Below are positions 32,022 through 41,449 of a stretch of DNA of 64,000 bases, one piece after another. The notes below the pieces were generated by a model. That model did not search any database, had not been told where the DNA came from, and saw only the letters and a list, made by a program, of their open reading frames with translations. Where the stretch lies: positions 1,329,186 to 1,393,185 of the forward strand of contig KL647292.1 in the NCBI GenBank assembly GCA_000727475.1, in the 5' to 3' direction. The translations under genes were made by a program, and so were the position numbers. How positions within the stretch are numbered: the stretch's first letter is position 1; the number at the start of each line of letters is the position of its first letter. The DNA comes from Sarcocystis neurona (Eukaryota > Apicomplexa > Conoidasida > Eucoccidiorida > Sarcocystidae).

Positions 32022-33561
32022 AGATGTGCGTGCGGAGAGTCAAGCTGAAGTGCTGTTGATCGACCGAAGCAGAGAGGCAGCAGAGAACAGACGTGTTCAG
32101 AGGGCCCTTCGGCAGCCGTGTCTGAGGCGGCGTACGGCCAGTTGCGGTCTACCAGACACGGCGGGGGATGGCCACACATTTCGAGAATTTCCGGAGACGG
32201 CGTCTCTCCAGCGGACGGACGGAGACGAGACACGGAGGGAGAGGGGGAGAATTGCATGCGGCAGCTACACGGGGAGACGGAGACACGCGCCAGGACACGA
32301 TGTGTGGGGCCCCTCCATTTGTTGAGATGACAGGCGCAGCGTGTGTCTGCGCATACACAGAAGTATATACGCCTGCATGCGCAAACGCACAGGAGACGCA
32401 GTCTTCTCACGGCGTGCAGCAGCACTGCAGCTCCGCCATATATTCATACATATGTGTGTGCTCACCTATTCATATAGAGATAGAGACGTACTCGACAGAT
32501 GCATATATATGTGAATGTATATAGAAGCAGGCGTGAGTGACATACACAGAGAGATTTCATATATATATAAATGGAGGTATATATATGCGGGCAGAAGTGA
32601 CGAAGAGAGAGATTCCGAACATATGTCTACGTACATATACGCCGGCACAAGGAACGTAGACAGGGACAACAAACACAGATATATACATAGGTGCGTATAT
32701 GAATGTATATATATGCGTATATGAATGTATATATGCATGTGTGCGGCCATAAGTGACCTAGAGATTCCCACGATATATCTGTATATATGCGGATGCGCAT
32801 AGAAGCTGGCATAGTTGACGTAGACAGCGAGGCCAACTATAAGCATATACATATGAATACATGTCCATGGGTGCATATGTAAGCAGGCATAAGTCACATA
32901 GACCGATACCACACATAATTATATTTGTGAAGAGGTAGGCAGGCACAAGCAAATATACCAACGATATATATGTGTGTGGATATAAAGGGAGGCATGCAAG
33001 ACAGAAATAGAGGTATGCCGCATACAAGTATACACGTATTGTTGTGAAGGGAAGGATATGAGAGAAGGAGGCAGTGCGTACATGTAGACACAAATGAGGG
33101 TGCCCGCGCATGTACGGAGAAGTGTCTGAAGTTCGTCTGTACATATATGTATGTGTATATGTGTGTGTGCAGCTGAGAGACGGCTTTGTGGCGTAGTCTG
33201 TCTGCGATGTCTAGGCACTCTGCAGATGAAAATAAAAGCGTGGGAGTACCTGGACGTAGACATGGGATGGGCTGCACGGGAGAAACAGAGAGAGAAAAGA
33301 GGGGCGCGTGTGCGCCGCACAGTCTCCAGAGGCAGGGGCTGCTGCAGCGGAGGCAGGGCGGCACCGCAGCAGCAGCGAGTTTGCAGGAGACGACGGGGAC
33401 GAGGCAGCAGCGGGTCTGCGGGAAGGACGCAGGCCCTGCGGCGAGAGTCCTACGCAAGGCAGCAGTGGCCGTTGCTGCTGCTCGCAGAGGAGTCGGTGGA
33501 GCAGCAGCACGACACTCTCAACCACCAGTAGCTTTTTCTCTCTTCACCTTTCACGACAGAA
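32022..33561. other. spacer with promoter-like island
   Basis: 32.02-32.45 kb is GC-rich, unique sequence containing the motif cluster listed separately. 32.45-33.18 kb is (TA)n/(CA)n spacer. 33.2-33.55 kb is GC-rich with triplets and short frames open on both strands (plus reading MCAAQSPEAGAAAAEAGRH from 33308); I cannot choose a strand there. Confidence 0.45.
32193..32286. promoter_or_regulatory. GAGACG/TGCATGC cluster with a palindrome
   Basis: Within 94 bp: GGAGACG at 32193, immediately facing its reverse complement so that GAGACGGCGTCTC is a perfect 13-bp dyad; GGAGACG at 32221 and 32273; GGAGACAC at 32279; and TGCATGC at 32253. This motif pair is described for coccidian promoters. The nearest plus-strand candidates begin about 1.3 kb downstream and the plus HAAR gene ends about 170 bp upstream, so the target is unclear. 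Confidence 0.38.
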
Positions 33562-33891
33562 GCAGCAGCACGGCCGCACGCCGCCAGAGGTCTCTTCGCA
33601 CCAGGGCTGTCCCAATGGGCTGTAGCCGTAGCTGTTGGTGCTGCTGAAGTTGCTGTTGGTGCTGCTGCAGCTGCTGTTGGTGTTGCTGCAGTTGCTGTTG
33701 GTGCTGCTGCTGGTACGCGATCCGTGTGTTGCTGCTGCTGTCCGCGTTGCTGCTACGTGAAGGACATTGTCGTTACTTGTGGGCCTGCTGCTGCAATTCG
33801 TCTTCCCTCTGCCGTTGCTGCCTGCGGTGCAGCTGTTTTTGCTGCAGTCTGTCCCCCTGATATCGTCCTCTTGCTAGTGCTGGGCTGCTGA
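33562..33891 (+). CDS. Ala/Val-rich exon candidate
   Basis: A pyrimidine-rich acceptor (TTCACCTTTCACGACAG) ends at 33559 and is followed by a frame open for 110 codons to TGA at 33889-33891. It reads EAAARPHAARGLFAPGLSQW, an alternating Ala/Val/Gly tract, CCCCPRCCYVKDIVVTCGPA and AACGAAVFAAVCPPDIVLLL. The minus strand over 33753-34154 is also open and reads QQQQPQQPSTSKRTISGGQT, which is as credible. No family is recognised. Confidence 0.28.
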   Translation, partial: AAARPHAARGLFAPGLSQWAVAVAVGAAEVAVGAAAAAVGVAAVAVGAAAGTRSVCCCCCPRCCYVKDIVVTCGPAAAIRLPSAVAACGAAVFAAVCPPDIVLLLVLGC

Positions 33892-34038
33892 GGCTGCTGC
33901 TGCTGCAGGGCGAGTGCAACACCTCGACGAGCAACAGTGGCAGGGAGAAGAGGAAGATAAAGAAGAAGAAAAAGAGGGTAGAGGCCGCGTGGGTCTCCTT
34001 TGACTTTACAGAGTGAACGCAGCAACAATGACTGACAG

Positions 34039-34248
34039 ATGTGCTGCTGCCACCGCTGCTTTGGCTCTCTCGTCCCGGTCAAGACATGGGCCGTAAAGAA
34101 GAAGAGTCCACACCCGCCTGGCACCCGCTTGAAAAAGAAAGGAGAGGAGGTCACGCATATAGTCGAGGAAATGAGAGAAGGAAGAAGTTGTCAGGAAGTC
34201 CCTCCCGCCGTTGCTAGAGAAACAGAGAAAAAGAATCTTCCAGAATGA
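34039..34248 (+). CDS. small basic ORF
   Basis: ATG at 34039 opens 69 codons ending TGA at 34246-34248. It reads MCCCHRCFGSLVPVKTWAVK, SPHPPGTRLKKKGEEVTHIV and EEMREGRSCQEVPPAVARET. It may be an exon joined to flanking sequence: a nearby ATG at 34028 opens another short frame (MTDRCAATAALALSSRSR). The stop overlaps the ATG of the next frame as ATGA at 34245. No domain. Confidence 0.25.
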   Translation: MCCCHRCFGSLVPVKTWAVKKKSPHPPGTRLKKKGEEVTHIVEEMREGRSCQEVPPAVARETEKKNLPE

Positions 34249-34383
34249 GATGCGCTTGGTGCCACGCTGCTGCTACGACTGCTACGACTGCCGTGTTAGG
34301 CGGTGGTGGGAGAGGAGGTGTGCTGCTGCCGGGGGGTGGAGGGCGCGGGGGGCAGGGCACGCACAGGACACGAAAGGAAGAAG

Positions 34384-34995
34384 ATGGGAAGCAGGCACAA
34401 CAGGAAAGACAAAGAAGCAGCGACAATTCTAATCCTCGAAAAGCAGCCACCTTTTACCGAGGAATTTCACGAAGAGTCTCCAAAAGAGAGGAAACTGAGG
34501 AAACTTTCGCGGAATACTACGCGAAAGGCAGGACGACTACTATCGATGAACCACACGGCAGAGAGGCACACATACGCACAGACACACACCCACTTTCCAC
34601 AGCAGCAGCGACAGCAGCACCAGCAGCGACAGCAGCACCAGCAGCGACAGCAGCACCAGCAGCGACAGCAGCACCAGCAGCGACAGCAGCACCAGCAGCG
34701 GCAGCAAAGCAGCAGCAAAGCAGCAGCAAAGCAGCAGCAAAGCAGCAGTAGCAGGAGCACCACGAACAAGATCGGCAACACTATAGGAGCAGCAGCAGCA
34801 GCAGCACGGGCAAGAGCAGCAAGAGCAGCAGGGGCAGGAGCAGGAGCAGGAGCAGGAGCAGCTGCTGCCGTAGGGCGTGGGGCTGGACGAAATAGTCACC
34901 GTGTCAAGGACGGCGATGATAGTGTGCGCAGTGCATCATTTGTTGGGCGAGACATCTCTGAATTTTTGAAGATGTCGTGGAGTCGTGTAACTTGA
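34384..34995 (+). CDS. HAAR protein with Gln/Arg/His hexapeptide repeats
   Basis: The first ATG in this frame is 34384 (MGSRHNRKDKEAATILILEK). The reading goes on through a charged segment (TEEFHEESPKERKLRKLSRN), an 18-bp repeat encoding QRQQHQ units, Gln/Ser runs, an Ala/Arg/Gly block and a unique C-terminus (HRVKDGDDSVRSASFVGRDI, then SEFLKMSWSRVT) ending TGA at 34993-34995, about 203 residues. A second plus frame from ATG 34245 to 34751 is also coding-like (FYRGISRRVSKREETEETFA). I prefer this one because it keeps unique sequence beyond the repeats. No family is recognised. Confidence 0.4.
   Translation: MGSRHNRKDKEAATILILEKQPPFTEEFHEESPKERKLRKLSRNTTRKAGRLLSMNHTAERHTYAQTHTHFPQQQRQQHQQRQQHQQRQQHQQRQQHQQRQQHQQRQQSSSKAAAKQQQSSSSRSTTNKIGNTIGAAAAAARARAARAAGAGAGAGAGAAAAVGRGAGRNSHRVKDGDDSVRSASFVGRDISEFLKMSWSRVT
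34611..34700. repeat. 18-bp minisatellite, five copies
   Basis: The unit ACAGCAGCACCAGCAGCG repeats perfectly at 34611, 34629, 34647, 34665 and 34683. It is a codon multiple, giving Gln/Arg/His, Thr/Ala/Pro or Ser/Thr/Asp hexapeptides depending on frame. Confidence 0.9.
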
Positions 34996-37900
34996 AGAGT
35001 AGAAGAATCAGAGCGTTAGAGAAGAAACAGAGAGTGCGTTGGGCTGGAAGGCAAAGCGTCGTGAAGGCTTCGCACATACGGTGCTGGAAGAGAAACTGAC
35101 ATGTAGTCGGTTCTACATGTCTAGGCTAGACTCTTCCCAGCACTATTATTTCCCTGGATATTTCGAATCTCACAAATCCAGCTTGTCCCTCTCTCCCACT
35201 CTTGCTAGGCTGTCAGTTGAAGAGGCACCGCTGCAGTAGCGCTGTTAGCACCCGAAGATGAAGCGCTGTTGCACACACACACGCAGAGCATTACAAAAGG
35301 AAGCTGCGGCGTTGCTTAGCCGAGTATCACGAGGACGACTGTTTATCCGCAGAACTCAGAAAGTATGGACATCCCGTTCGACAGTTCACCTGCACTGGGT
35401 CACCGAACATTTCCCCGTGGACGAGTGTGTATTCGCAGAAGTTAAAAACTACGGACACGTCATTCGGCAGTTTCCCTGCGCTGGGGCACCGAATATGTTC
35501 CCTACGAAGCAGCACATCCTATATCGATACCATCTGCGAGAAGAGAGAGAGCGCGCGCTGGACTGGGCTACACAGATAGGAAAACAGAGAGATACTCCTT
35601 ATATACATACAGTATCTACACGTACATACCTGTAGGTAGATGGACATGTAGATAGCCAGAGAGAAACGCTGGACAAGGGAAGGAAGGTGTGTGAATATCT
35701 GTGTGTCGACAAACAGTGCTGCACCATTCTGCAGGCGTAAAGGTTCCGAAGTTCCACTTTTCCAGTGGATACCCCCTCTCAGTTGAGTTCTATACAGCCG
35801 TCGACCTCGACCAACGAGTCTGGTACAACGAGAGGTGCAGGCGTGCAACTTCCCATCCCGCAGCGGCTGGATGAGGTTGCTTCGGCACATTAAAGTTATA
35901 CTGAAGTCACAGGAGGTACCGTGACTTCCCCAGTGTCAGCACCATACATAGATTTGTGAGACGGAGAATACTATATATATATATACGTGTAACCGTGTAA
36001 GTTTTTCTAAACCATGTGTAGCTAGCTCTGTGCGCTTCAACTCGCATCTCCGCCAAAGAAGTGTTGATCTAGAAATTAGGTTGTATAGAGACCTTTCCCG
36101 TAGTACGCGTAGTAGGATTTCCCATGTGGCCACAGCATAGGGTGTGTCTTTCCGAATTCAAGTACATGCGATTGAGGCAGCAGCACCTTTGTAGTGTTTG
36201 ATTTTTGAAGCAGGAGCCGTGGAGTGAGTCTTTCTGGGACGACACACGTATAGACAGAAGGACGCATTTTCATATATTCTTGCCACGTAGCTCTCTGCAC
36301 GTGAACGAAGAACATTTGGTAGGAGAGACCCCTGCGTGCTGCAACAGAGTCGGTTACGTTCGTCCTTCACCGCAGTCGATAAACGCGAACAAGCGGAACT
36401 TCGTGACACTCGGTAGGGCGAGCAGCGACTAATTTTACCCCCTTCTCCACCAGAATGAAAATTCTGCTTCAGAGTCGCTTGCACGGCTCCCTGAGCATAT
36501 CTGCGAAGCCGTATACGTCTCCCTCTCACATACGTTATTGTTTAATATTTCCTCGCGCCTCTGTTCACCGGCGCATCTCTGAAATTCGGCGGAGATGTAA
36601 AAACTCGCGAATTCTCCACGCGTTTTCACTGCAGTGCCGCGCACCTGCAGCGGATGTTGAGTCTGCAACACACTGCACCGAAGAGAATCTCGGTCGTCTA
36701 TTCCCCGGTCGCGGCCGACGTGCGCAGGTGTTGTTGCACAGGTCCTCCGTGCGCATGTATACGTAATGTGGAGAGAGTGAGAAATTTGCCCAGAGAAGCA
36801 GTTGCCTTTTTTAAAGCCAGGTACAGCTCCAGGTGTATATATGTAGGTGCAGGGAGAGGGAGAGATACGTATATATGCAGAGAGAAGCGTGATTTTTGAG
36901 ATATCCACATACATGTATAGAGATGGACAAAACACATGTAGAAGGTGAAGACAGATGTGAACATACATACGCAGATGCATAGTACAGCTTAGAAACATGG
37001 GCCGACGCGCACGTCATGCACCACACATCTGTCTATACGTAAACCTACACATGTGGAGAAGAAGAGAGAAACAGAGAGATTCGGACAGACAGGGCAGCGG
37101 GAACAGAGATGTACTGTCGTATGCGTTTCATATGTGCTGGGTCTGCAATATAATTGCATATATGAGGCGACTCAAACATTCAGCGGTGATCTCACTCTGT
37201 AGAGCAATACAATGGCGTTGTACTCTCTGTGTGGAGGCATTCATATATGCATAGGTAGCTGAATGTAGGCAAACGTACATATAAGTCTGAATGCACATAG
37301 GGAAGACGGGAACTGTATACAAATGTGTAGATTTACACATAGGTCTGGTTGTGAATATGCAAAGATATGCATATATATGCATATATAAATGTTGGTACAT
37401 ATATATGTAGATAACTCAGGTTCGGCGCGCACACACACCGGACATAGCGCATGTTAGCATGCGCTGGGCGCGGGAGACTCCCGGTGCCTTTTTGACGGAC
37501 AATTTTTAAAGGGTTCGACATTTCAGGTATTCTGGGGTTCTTTCCATCATTTTGGAGTGTGCCATTAACCCCCCGACTACCACGCGTCCCTCGCGGAAAA
37601 TTTTGTGGATACAATCCTGCTTATGGAACGCCATCTCCTCTGTTGACGTGATTCCAGAGTCTCCGGCATTTGCTCGCCGAGTTTTTCCGCTTGGAGCAGA
37701 ATCCCGTCCAGTTTTCGACTCACCTCCCGCTTTATTCACCGTTTTCCGGGCATTTTGTCCCATGTCCCTTTGCCCGGTCCATCCAGTCGTTTTTTCCCCG
37801 CCACGTCTTGGATCTTCTTCTCCCCGTCCGCTCTGCTGCTTCTGTGACCGTTTCGAATCTTCGCGTGCCCTCAACACGAGTCACTTCCTTGATTGTCCTT

Positions 37901-38430
37901 ACTTCGCATCTCCGTCTGCCTTTGTTGCCGTGCAACCGCTTCTTTTCTTCGACGCAGCGTTTCCCTCTTGTCTACCTTCCGCGGTTCCTCTCCTCGCGTG
38001 CCATTCTCGTGAATTTCTCACACAGTCTTCGTCATTTCTCGTTGCTTGAAACGCTTTCCCCCGCTCCTTTATCTTCTGCCGCCACTTGTCTTGCCTCCGC
38101 CTCCCTCGCGCACTTTCCTCTCGAGTCCGTTACCTTCTGTGTATCTCGAAGCGGCACGTCTCACACTTCGAAACGGAAAATAGTTGTCCTCTGCCGTCGC
38201 CACACTCTCACAAATTAAAATTGACACTCACTGCCTCATATAAGGAATATTTTAGCCGGTCCTCACGCAGTGCTTTCTTGAGACGAGGTAAACTTTTCCC
38301 ATAGGACACGGCCCTGGGGCATGCAACGTGGGCCAATAGCCTTCTGGATGCTGCGGTCTGTTGAAAATGTGTCGTCTTGTTGTCAGGCTTCCGCATAGTC
38401 CATTTTGACGTGAACCAGCCTTCCCCGTAG
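34996..38430. other. repeat-poor region with no recognised gene
   Basis: About 3.4 kb with little triplet or microsatellite sequence; short CA/TA patches occur at 36.8-37.4 kb. Open frames reach about 120-190 codons on both strands but none shows a family motif. 37.5-38.2 kb is strongly pyrimidine-rich on the plus strand, so the minus strand reads Arg/Lys/Glu/Gly-rich over about 123 codons (37506-37877). I searched by eye for reverse-transcriptase, integrase and protease motifs and found none. Confidence 0.4.
35350..35515. repeat. two-copy diverged duplication, 84-bp spacing
   Basis: CGCAGAA..(C/T)..AAA..TA(T/C)GGACA, followed by a motif of type TTCG(A/G)CAGTTC/TCCTGC and GG(T/G)(C/G)(A/C)CCGAA, occurs at about 35350 and 35434. 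The spacing is a codon multiple (28 codons) and a plus frame is open across both copies, but no protein family is evident. Confidence 0.55.
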
Positions 38431-38483
38431 ACGGAGCATTATCTTAGGAAGGAGAAGAAATCGTCCGCTTTAGAAGCGGAAAG

Positions 38484-39230
38484 GTGGTGGCAGCAGCGCC
38501 ACGGCAGCACCACGAGGACAGCAGCCACGCGACAGCTGCAGCAGCGGCACACAGGAGCACAGCAGCAGCAACAGCAGGAAGGGAGCTGCAGCAGCACGAG
38601 GAAGGTAGTTGCAGCAGCAACAGGGAGGCAGCTGCAACAGCAACAGGAAGGGAGCTGCAACAGCAGCGGGGAGAGAGCGGCAGTGGCAGGAAGACAGCAG
38701 CAGCAGCAAGAAGACAGCAGCAGCAGCAAGAAGACAGCAGCAGCAGGAAGACAGCAGCAGCAGGAGGGAGAAAGCAGAAGCTGTAGCACGAACGCCACCA
38801 CAGCGGAAGACAGGAGCAACATGTAACGTTTCGAGCGACAGCAGAGGAGCATCTGAAGCCGAAGCAGCAGCGGCGTGATGGCCGAAGCGGGACAACACGA
38901 CGGTGCAAGGGGAAGGGCAGGATCTGCGTGACAGCAGCAGCCGCAGCGTAGAGGAGAGGCGCTCGTGCGCCCGTGCGCATCCGTGAAGCAACCGCAGCAG
39001 CTTGTAGTAACCGGGGGGCGGCGGAAACAGGTAGGAGCGGCAGCAGCAGAACGAGTGCAATAGCAGCAGCGGCTGTCCGTCCTGCACTGGGCGTCCTCGA
39101 AGGTGAAATGTTTGCCGTTCCGCTGCTGTCAGCAGATGAGCAGCACCACTTTCGTACCAGCAGCGGCAGCGCCTGTCGGTGCGCGAGAGCAGCAGCAGCT
39201 GACCCCGTTACGCGGCAGCTCCTCACGTAA
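38484..39230 (+). CDS. Gln/Ala/Ser HAAR coding, possible 5' exon(s) of the DPH3 gene
   Basis: Plus frames 38484-38786, 38609-38878 and 38973-39230 carry repeats of RELQQ, RRQQQQQ and KTAAAA type, then the unique GVLEGEMFAVPLLSADEQHH. They lie just upstream of the DPH3 frame on the same strand and could be joined to it by splicing. The minus strand is Leu/Cys-rich in this span, as expected of a shadow. Exon limits were not resolved. Confidence 0.28.
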
Positions 39231-39332
39231 CGCAGCAGCAGCAGCGGTGGCACCAGCAGCAGGCGACTTCATAGAATCAACATCAACAGCAGTTGACACG
39301 GTAGCAGCACCAGCCTACCAGCCCGAATCAGT

Positions 39333-40763
39333 ATGCGAGGCGCGTCGAGCTCCGCGACAGTAACAACGACCGCGTGGAGGAGAAGGGGCAGCAGAAGCAG
39401 CAGCAGCAGAACTTCTCACCTTGTCCTGTCTGTGCGGGATCCATCTGCTCTTGGTGCTGCTGCTACTGGCGGTGCCGCCGCTGCTGCTGACGTTTCTGCT
39501 GATGCTGGCGGCGCTCCTGCTGCTGCCACTGCTGCGGCTGACGGTGCAGCCACTGCTGCTGACGTATCTGCTGTTGCTTCGGGACGTCGTGTGGCCAGTG
39601 AAAGTGCTGCTGTTGCAGGTCGTTCGGGAGAGAAACCAGCCCCTACAGACGCAGCAGCTACACAAGACGTAATTGCACCAGCACTTCCAGCAGTTCCACC
39701 AGAAGCGAGTCCTCCTGCGCCTCTTGGTGCTCGCTCTGCTGCTGCTGCTGCCCATTCTGCTGCTGCTGCCGATTCTGCTGCGGCTGCCGATTCTGCTGCT
39801 GCTGCTGTTGCAGACGCGCAGGCGGTTGCTTTTGTTCCCTCTCTCTTCGCGACGCACCTGCCGCTGCAGCTGCAGCAGCTGTCGACCGTCGAGGCCGTCT
39901 TGCGAGGAGCTGCTGGGAGCAGCGGTTCCGTCGCCGCAGTAGCAGCAGCAGAGGCTCCCAGTACTCAGCAGCAGCAGGAGGCAGACCAACAGCAAGAGCA
40001 GCGGGAGGAGAAGCGGCGAGACGAGGAGGAAGAGGACGGAAAGGTTCCTGTGAAGCAGCAGAAGCAGCAACAAGGGCAGGACGAAGAAGAGGAGGAGCAG
40101 CAGCAGCAGGAAGGACTGGCAGCGGCAGAGGAGGAGAAGAAGCAGGTGCTGCAGGATGAAGAGGCAACGTCTGCAACTGCGAGAAAGGGAGAAGAAGAAG
40201 AACGGGATGATGAAGAAGTATATTATGAGAGAGTAAATATCGAAGAATTTGAATACGACCCGAACAGCAGCACTTTCTATTATCCGTGTCCCTGCGGCGA
40301 TTTGTTCGAAGTATCTCTTGCAACGTTGGAGCAGACTGCGGCTGCTGCTTCGCGCCGGCGAAGAGAAGAAGCGGCTCACGCTGGTGCTGCACCGCCGTCG
40401 GAGCACGCCGCAGTGCGCCCGGGCCACCAAGAAGAAGCAGAAGCAGAGGAGGAACAACGGCAGCAGCAGCAGCGGCGGCCGGGGGAAGACAGGAGAGGAG
40501 TAGCAGCTGCAGCAACAGGAGCCCGCAGAAGCAGCGGAAGTGCGGGGCAGCAGAAGCACCGGCAACAGCAGCAGGAGGAGGAGGAATCGCTGCAACAACA
40601 GCAGCAGGAACAGCAGCAGCCACAAGGAGGAGGCGGGACAGAAAGAGGGAGAGAAGGGGAAATTCTCGAAGCTGAGGCAACGTGTCCGTCCTGCTCTCTC
40701 AAAGTTTTGGTCTGCTTCACAGAGGAGCAACTGCAACAGCAGCTGCTGCTGCTGGAAGTTTGA
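39333..40763 (+). CDS. DPH3: diphthamide biosynthesis protein 3 (CSL zinc finger) with HAAR extensions
   Basis: DPH3/KTI11 is a small (about 80-residue) CSL zinc-finger protein that donates electrons in the first step of diphthamide synthesis on elongation factor 2 and also serves tRNA wobble-uridine modification through Elongator. Here ATG 39333 opens 476 codons. Residues 1-290 are Ala/Gln/Glu-rich extension. The family core starts at about residue 296: YYERVNIEEFEYDPN, then FYYPCPCGDLFEVSL, with Cys319 and Cys321; the second half is ATCPSCSLKVLVCFT with Cys451 and Cys454, shortly before the TGA at 40761. All four zinc ligands are present, but about 129 residues separate the two pairs instead of about 20, owing to an Arg/Glu/Gln/Ala insertion. 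The insertion is open in frame, though a cryptic intron is not excluded. Next gene downstream: IWR1 family, same strand. Confidence 0.8.
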   Translation: MRGASSSATVTTTAWRRRGSRSSSSRTSHLVLSVRDPSALGAAATGGAAAAADVSADAGGAPAAATAAADGAATAADVSAVASGRRVASESAAVAGRSGEKPAPTDAAATQDVIAPALPAVPPEASPPAPLGARSAAAAAHSAAAADSAAAADSAAAAVADAQAVAFVPSLFATHLPLQLQQLSTVEAVLRGAAGSSGSVAAVAAAEAPSTQQQQEADQQQEQREEKRRDEEEEDGKVPVKQQKQQQGQDEEEEEQQQQEGLAAAEEEKKQVLQDEEATSATARKGEEEERDDEEVYYERVNIEEFEYDPNSSTFYYPCPCGDLFEVSLATLEQTAAAASRRRREEAAHAGAAPPSEHAAVRPGHQEEAEAEEEQRQQQQRRPGEDRRGVAAAATGARRSSGSAGQQKHRQQQQEEEESLQQQQQEQQQPQGGGGTERGREGEILEAEATCPSCSLKVLVCFTEEQLQQQLLLLEV

Positions 40764-41449
40764 GAAGTACAGGTGCTGCTGCTGCTGCGAGGAAGGACTC
40801 GGCTGTTGCAGCAAAAACAAGGCGAGGAGAAAGAGAAGCTGCAGCTGCTGCTGAGAGAGAAGAAGAGAGCGAGAATTTTCTCCCAGATACGGCCGCAGCG
40901 GCCATCCGTCTTGTGTCCTCCTGCAGCACTAGTACAGGTCGCGGTGGACAACGGCGAGCTGCCGGGGCGCAGCTCTTCAGAAGGTGATGCATCTGTGTTT
41001 GGCTGCTGCAACCGTCTCTGCTCTCTCCTCTATACGAGTTGCCGCTGCTGTCGCGGCTGCTGCTGCAGCGACTGCTGCTGTGCTGGCGCCCCACTGCGCT
41101 GTGCAGGTATCACTGCTGCCTGCAGACACTACTGCTGGTGGGGTCACTGCTTCTGCTGCAGCCAAGCTTCTGTGCTGCTGCGGTGGTGTTGCCTTGCCGT
41201 ATCGTCGGTGCTTCTGTGACGGGCGTCGTGCTGCTGCTGCTGCTGTTCCTGTCGCTGCTGCTGCTGCCGTTCCTGTTGCTGCTGGCTTCTCTGCTGCGCG
41301 GCTGCGGCGAAGACAGGGCCCCCCGAGGAGGAGGAGCAGCAGGAGGAGGAGAGCGGGGACACAAGCTGCGACAGGAAAAAACAGAGCAGCATTAACAGCA
41401 GGAGCTGCCTGTCAAGTGGAGAAGGGGCAGCCAATTCCTCGGGAAGAAG
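40764..41449 (+). other. triplet-rich gap between DPH3 and the IWR1-family gene
   Basis: Plus frames remain coding-like here: 40682-40987 reads EEESENFLPDTAAAAIRLVS, and 40984-41601 reads GAACQVEKGQPIPREEDGAS, the latter ending at a possible GTATGT donor near 41595. They may be upstream exons of the IWR1-family gene. I cannot fix the junctions. Confidence 0.35.

Noticed and set aside
11791..34248. Operon-like translational coupling at ATGA/TAATG overlaps
   Set aside because: Context is eukaryotic with introns and triplet repeats; missed introns or repeat-length errors explain it better.
34996..38430. LTR or LINE retrotransposon in the repeat-poor block
   Set aside because: No reverse-transcriptase YxDD context, integrase or protease motifs and no terminal repeats found by eye.
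38444..39253. 269-codon minus ORF, Leu/Cys-rich
   Set aside because: Antisense of a Gln/Ala/Ser HAAR region; codon pattern fits the plus strand.
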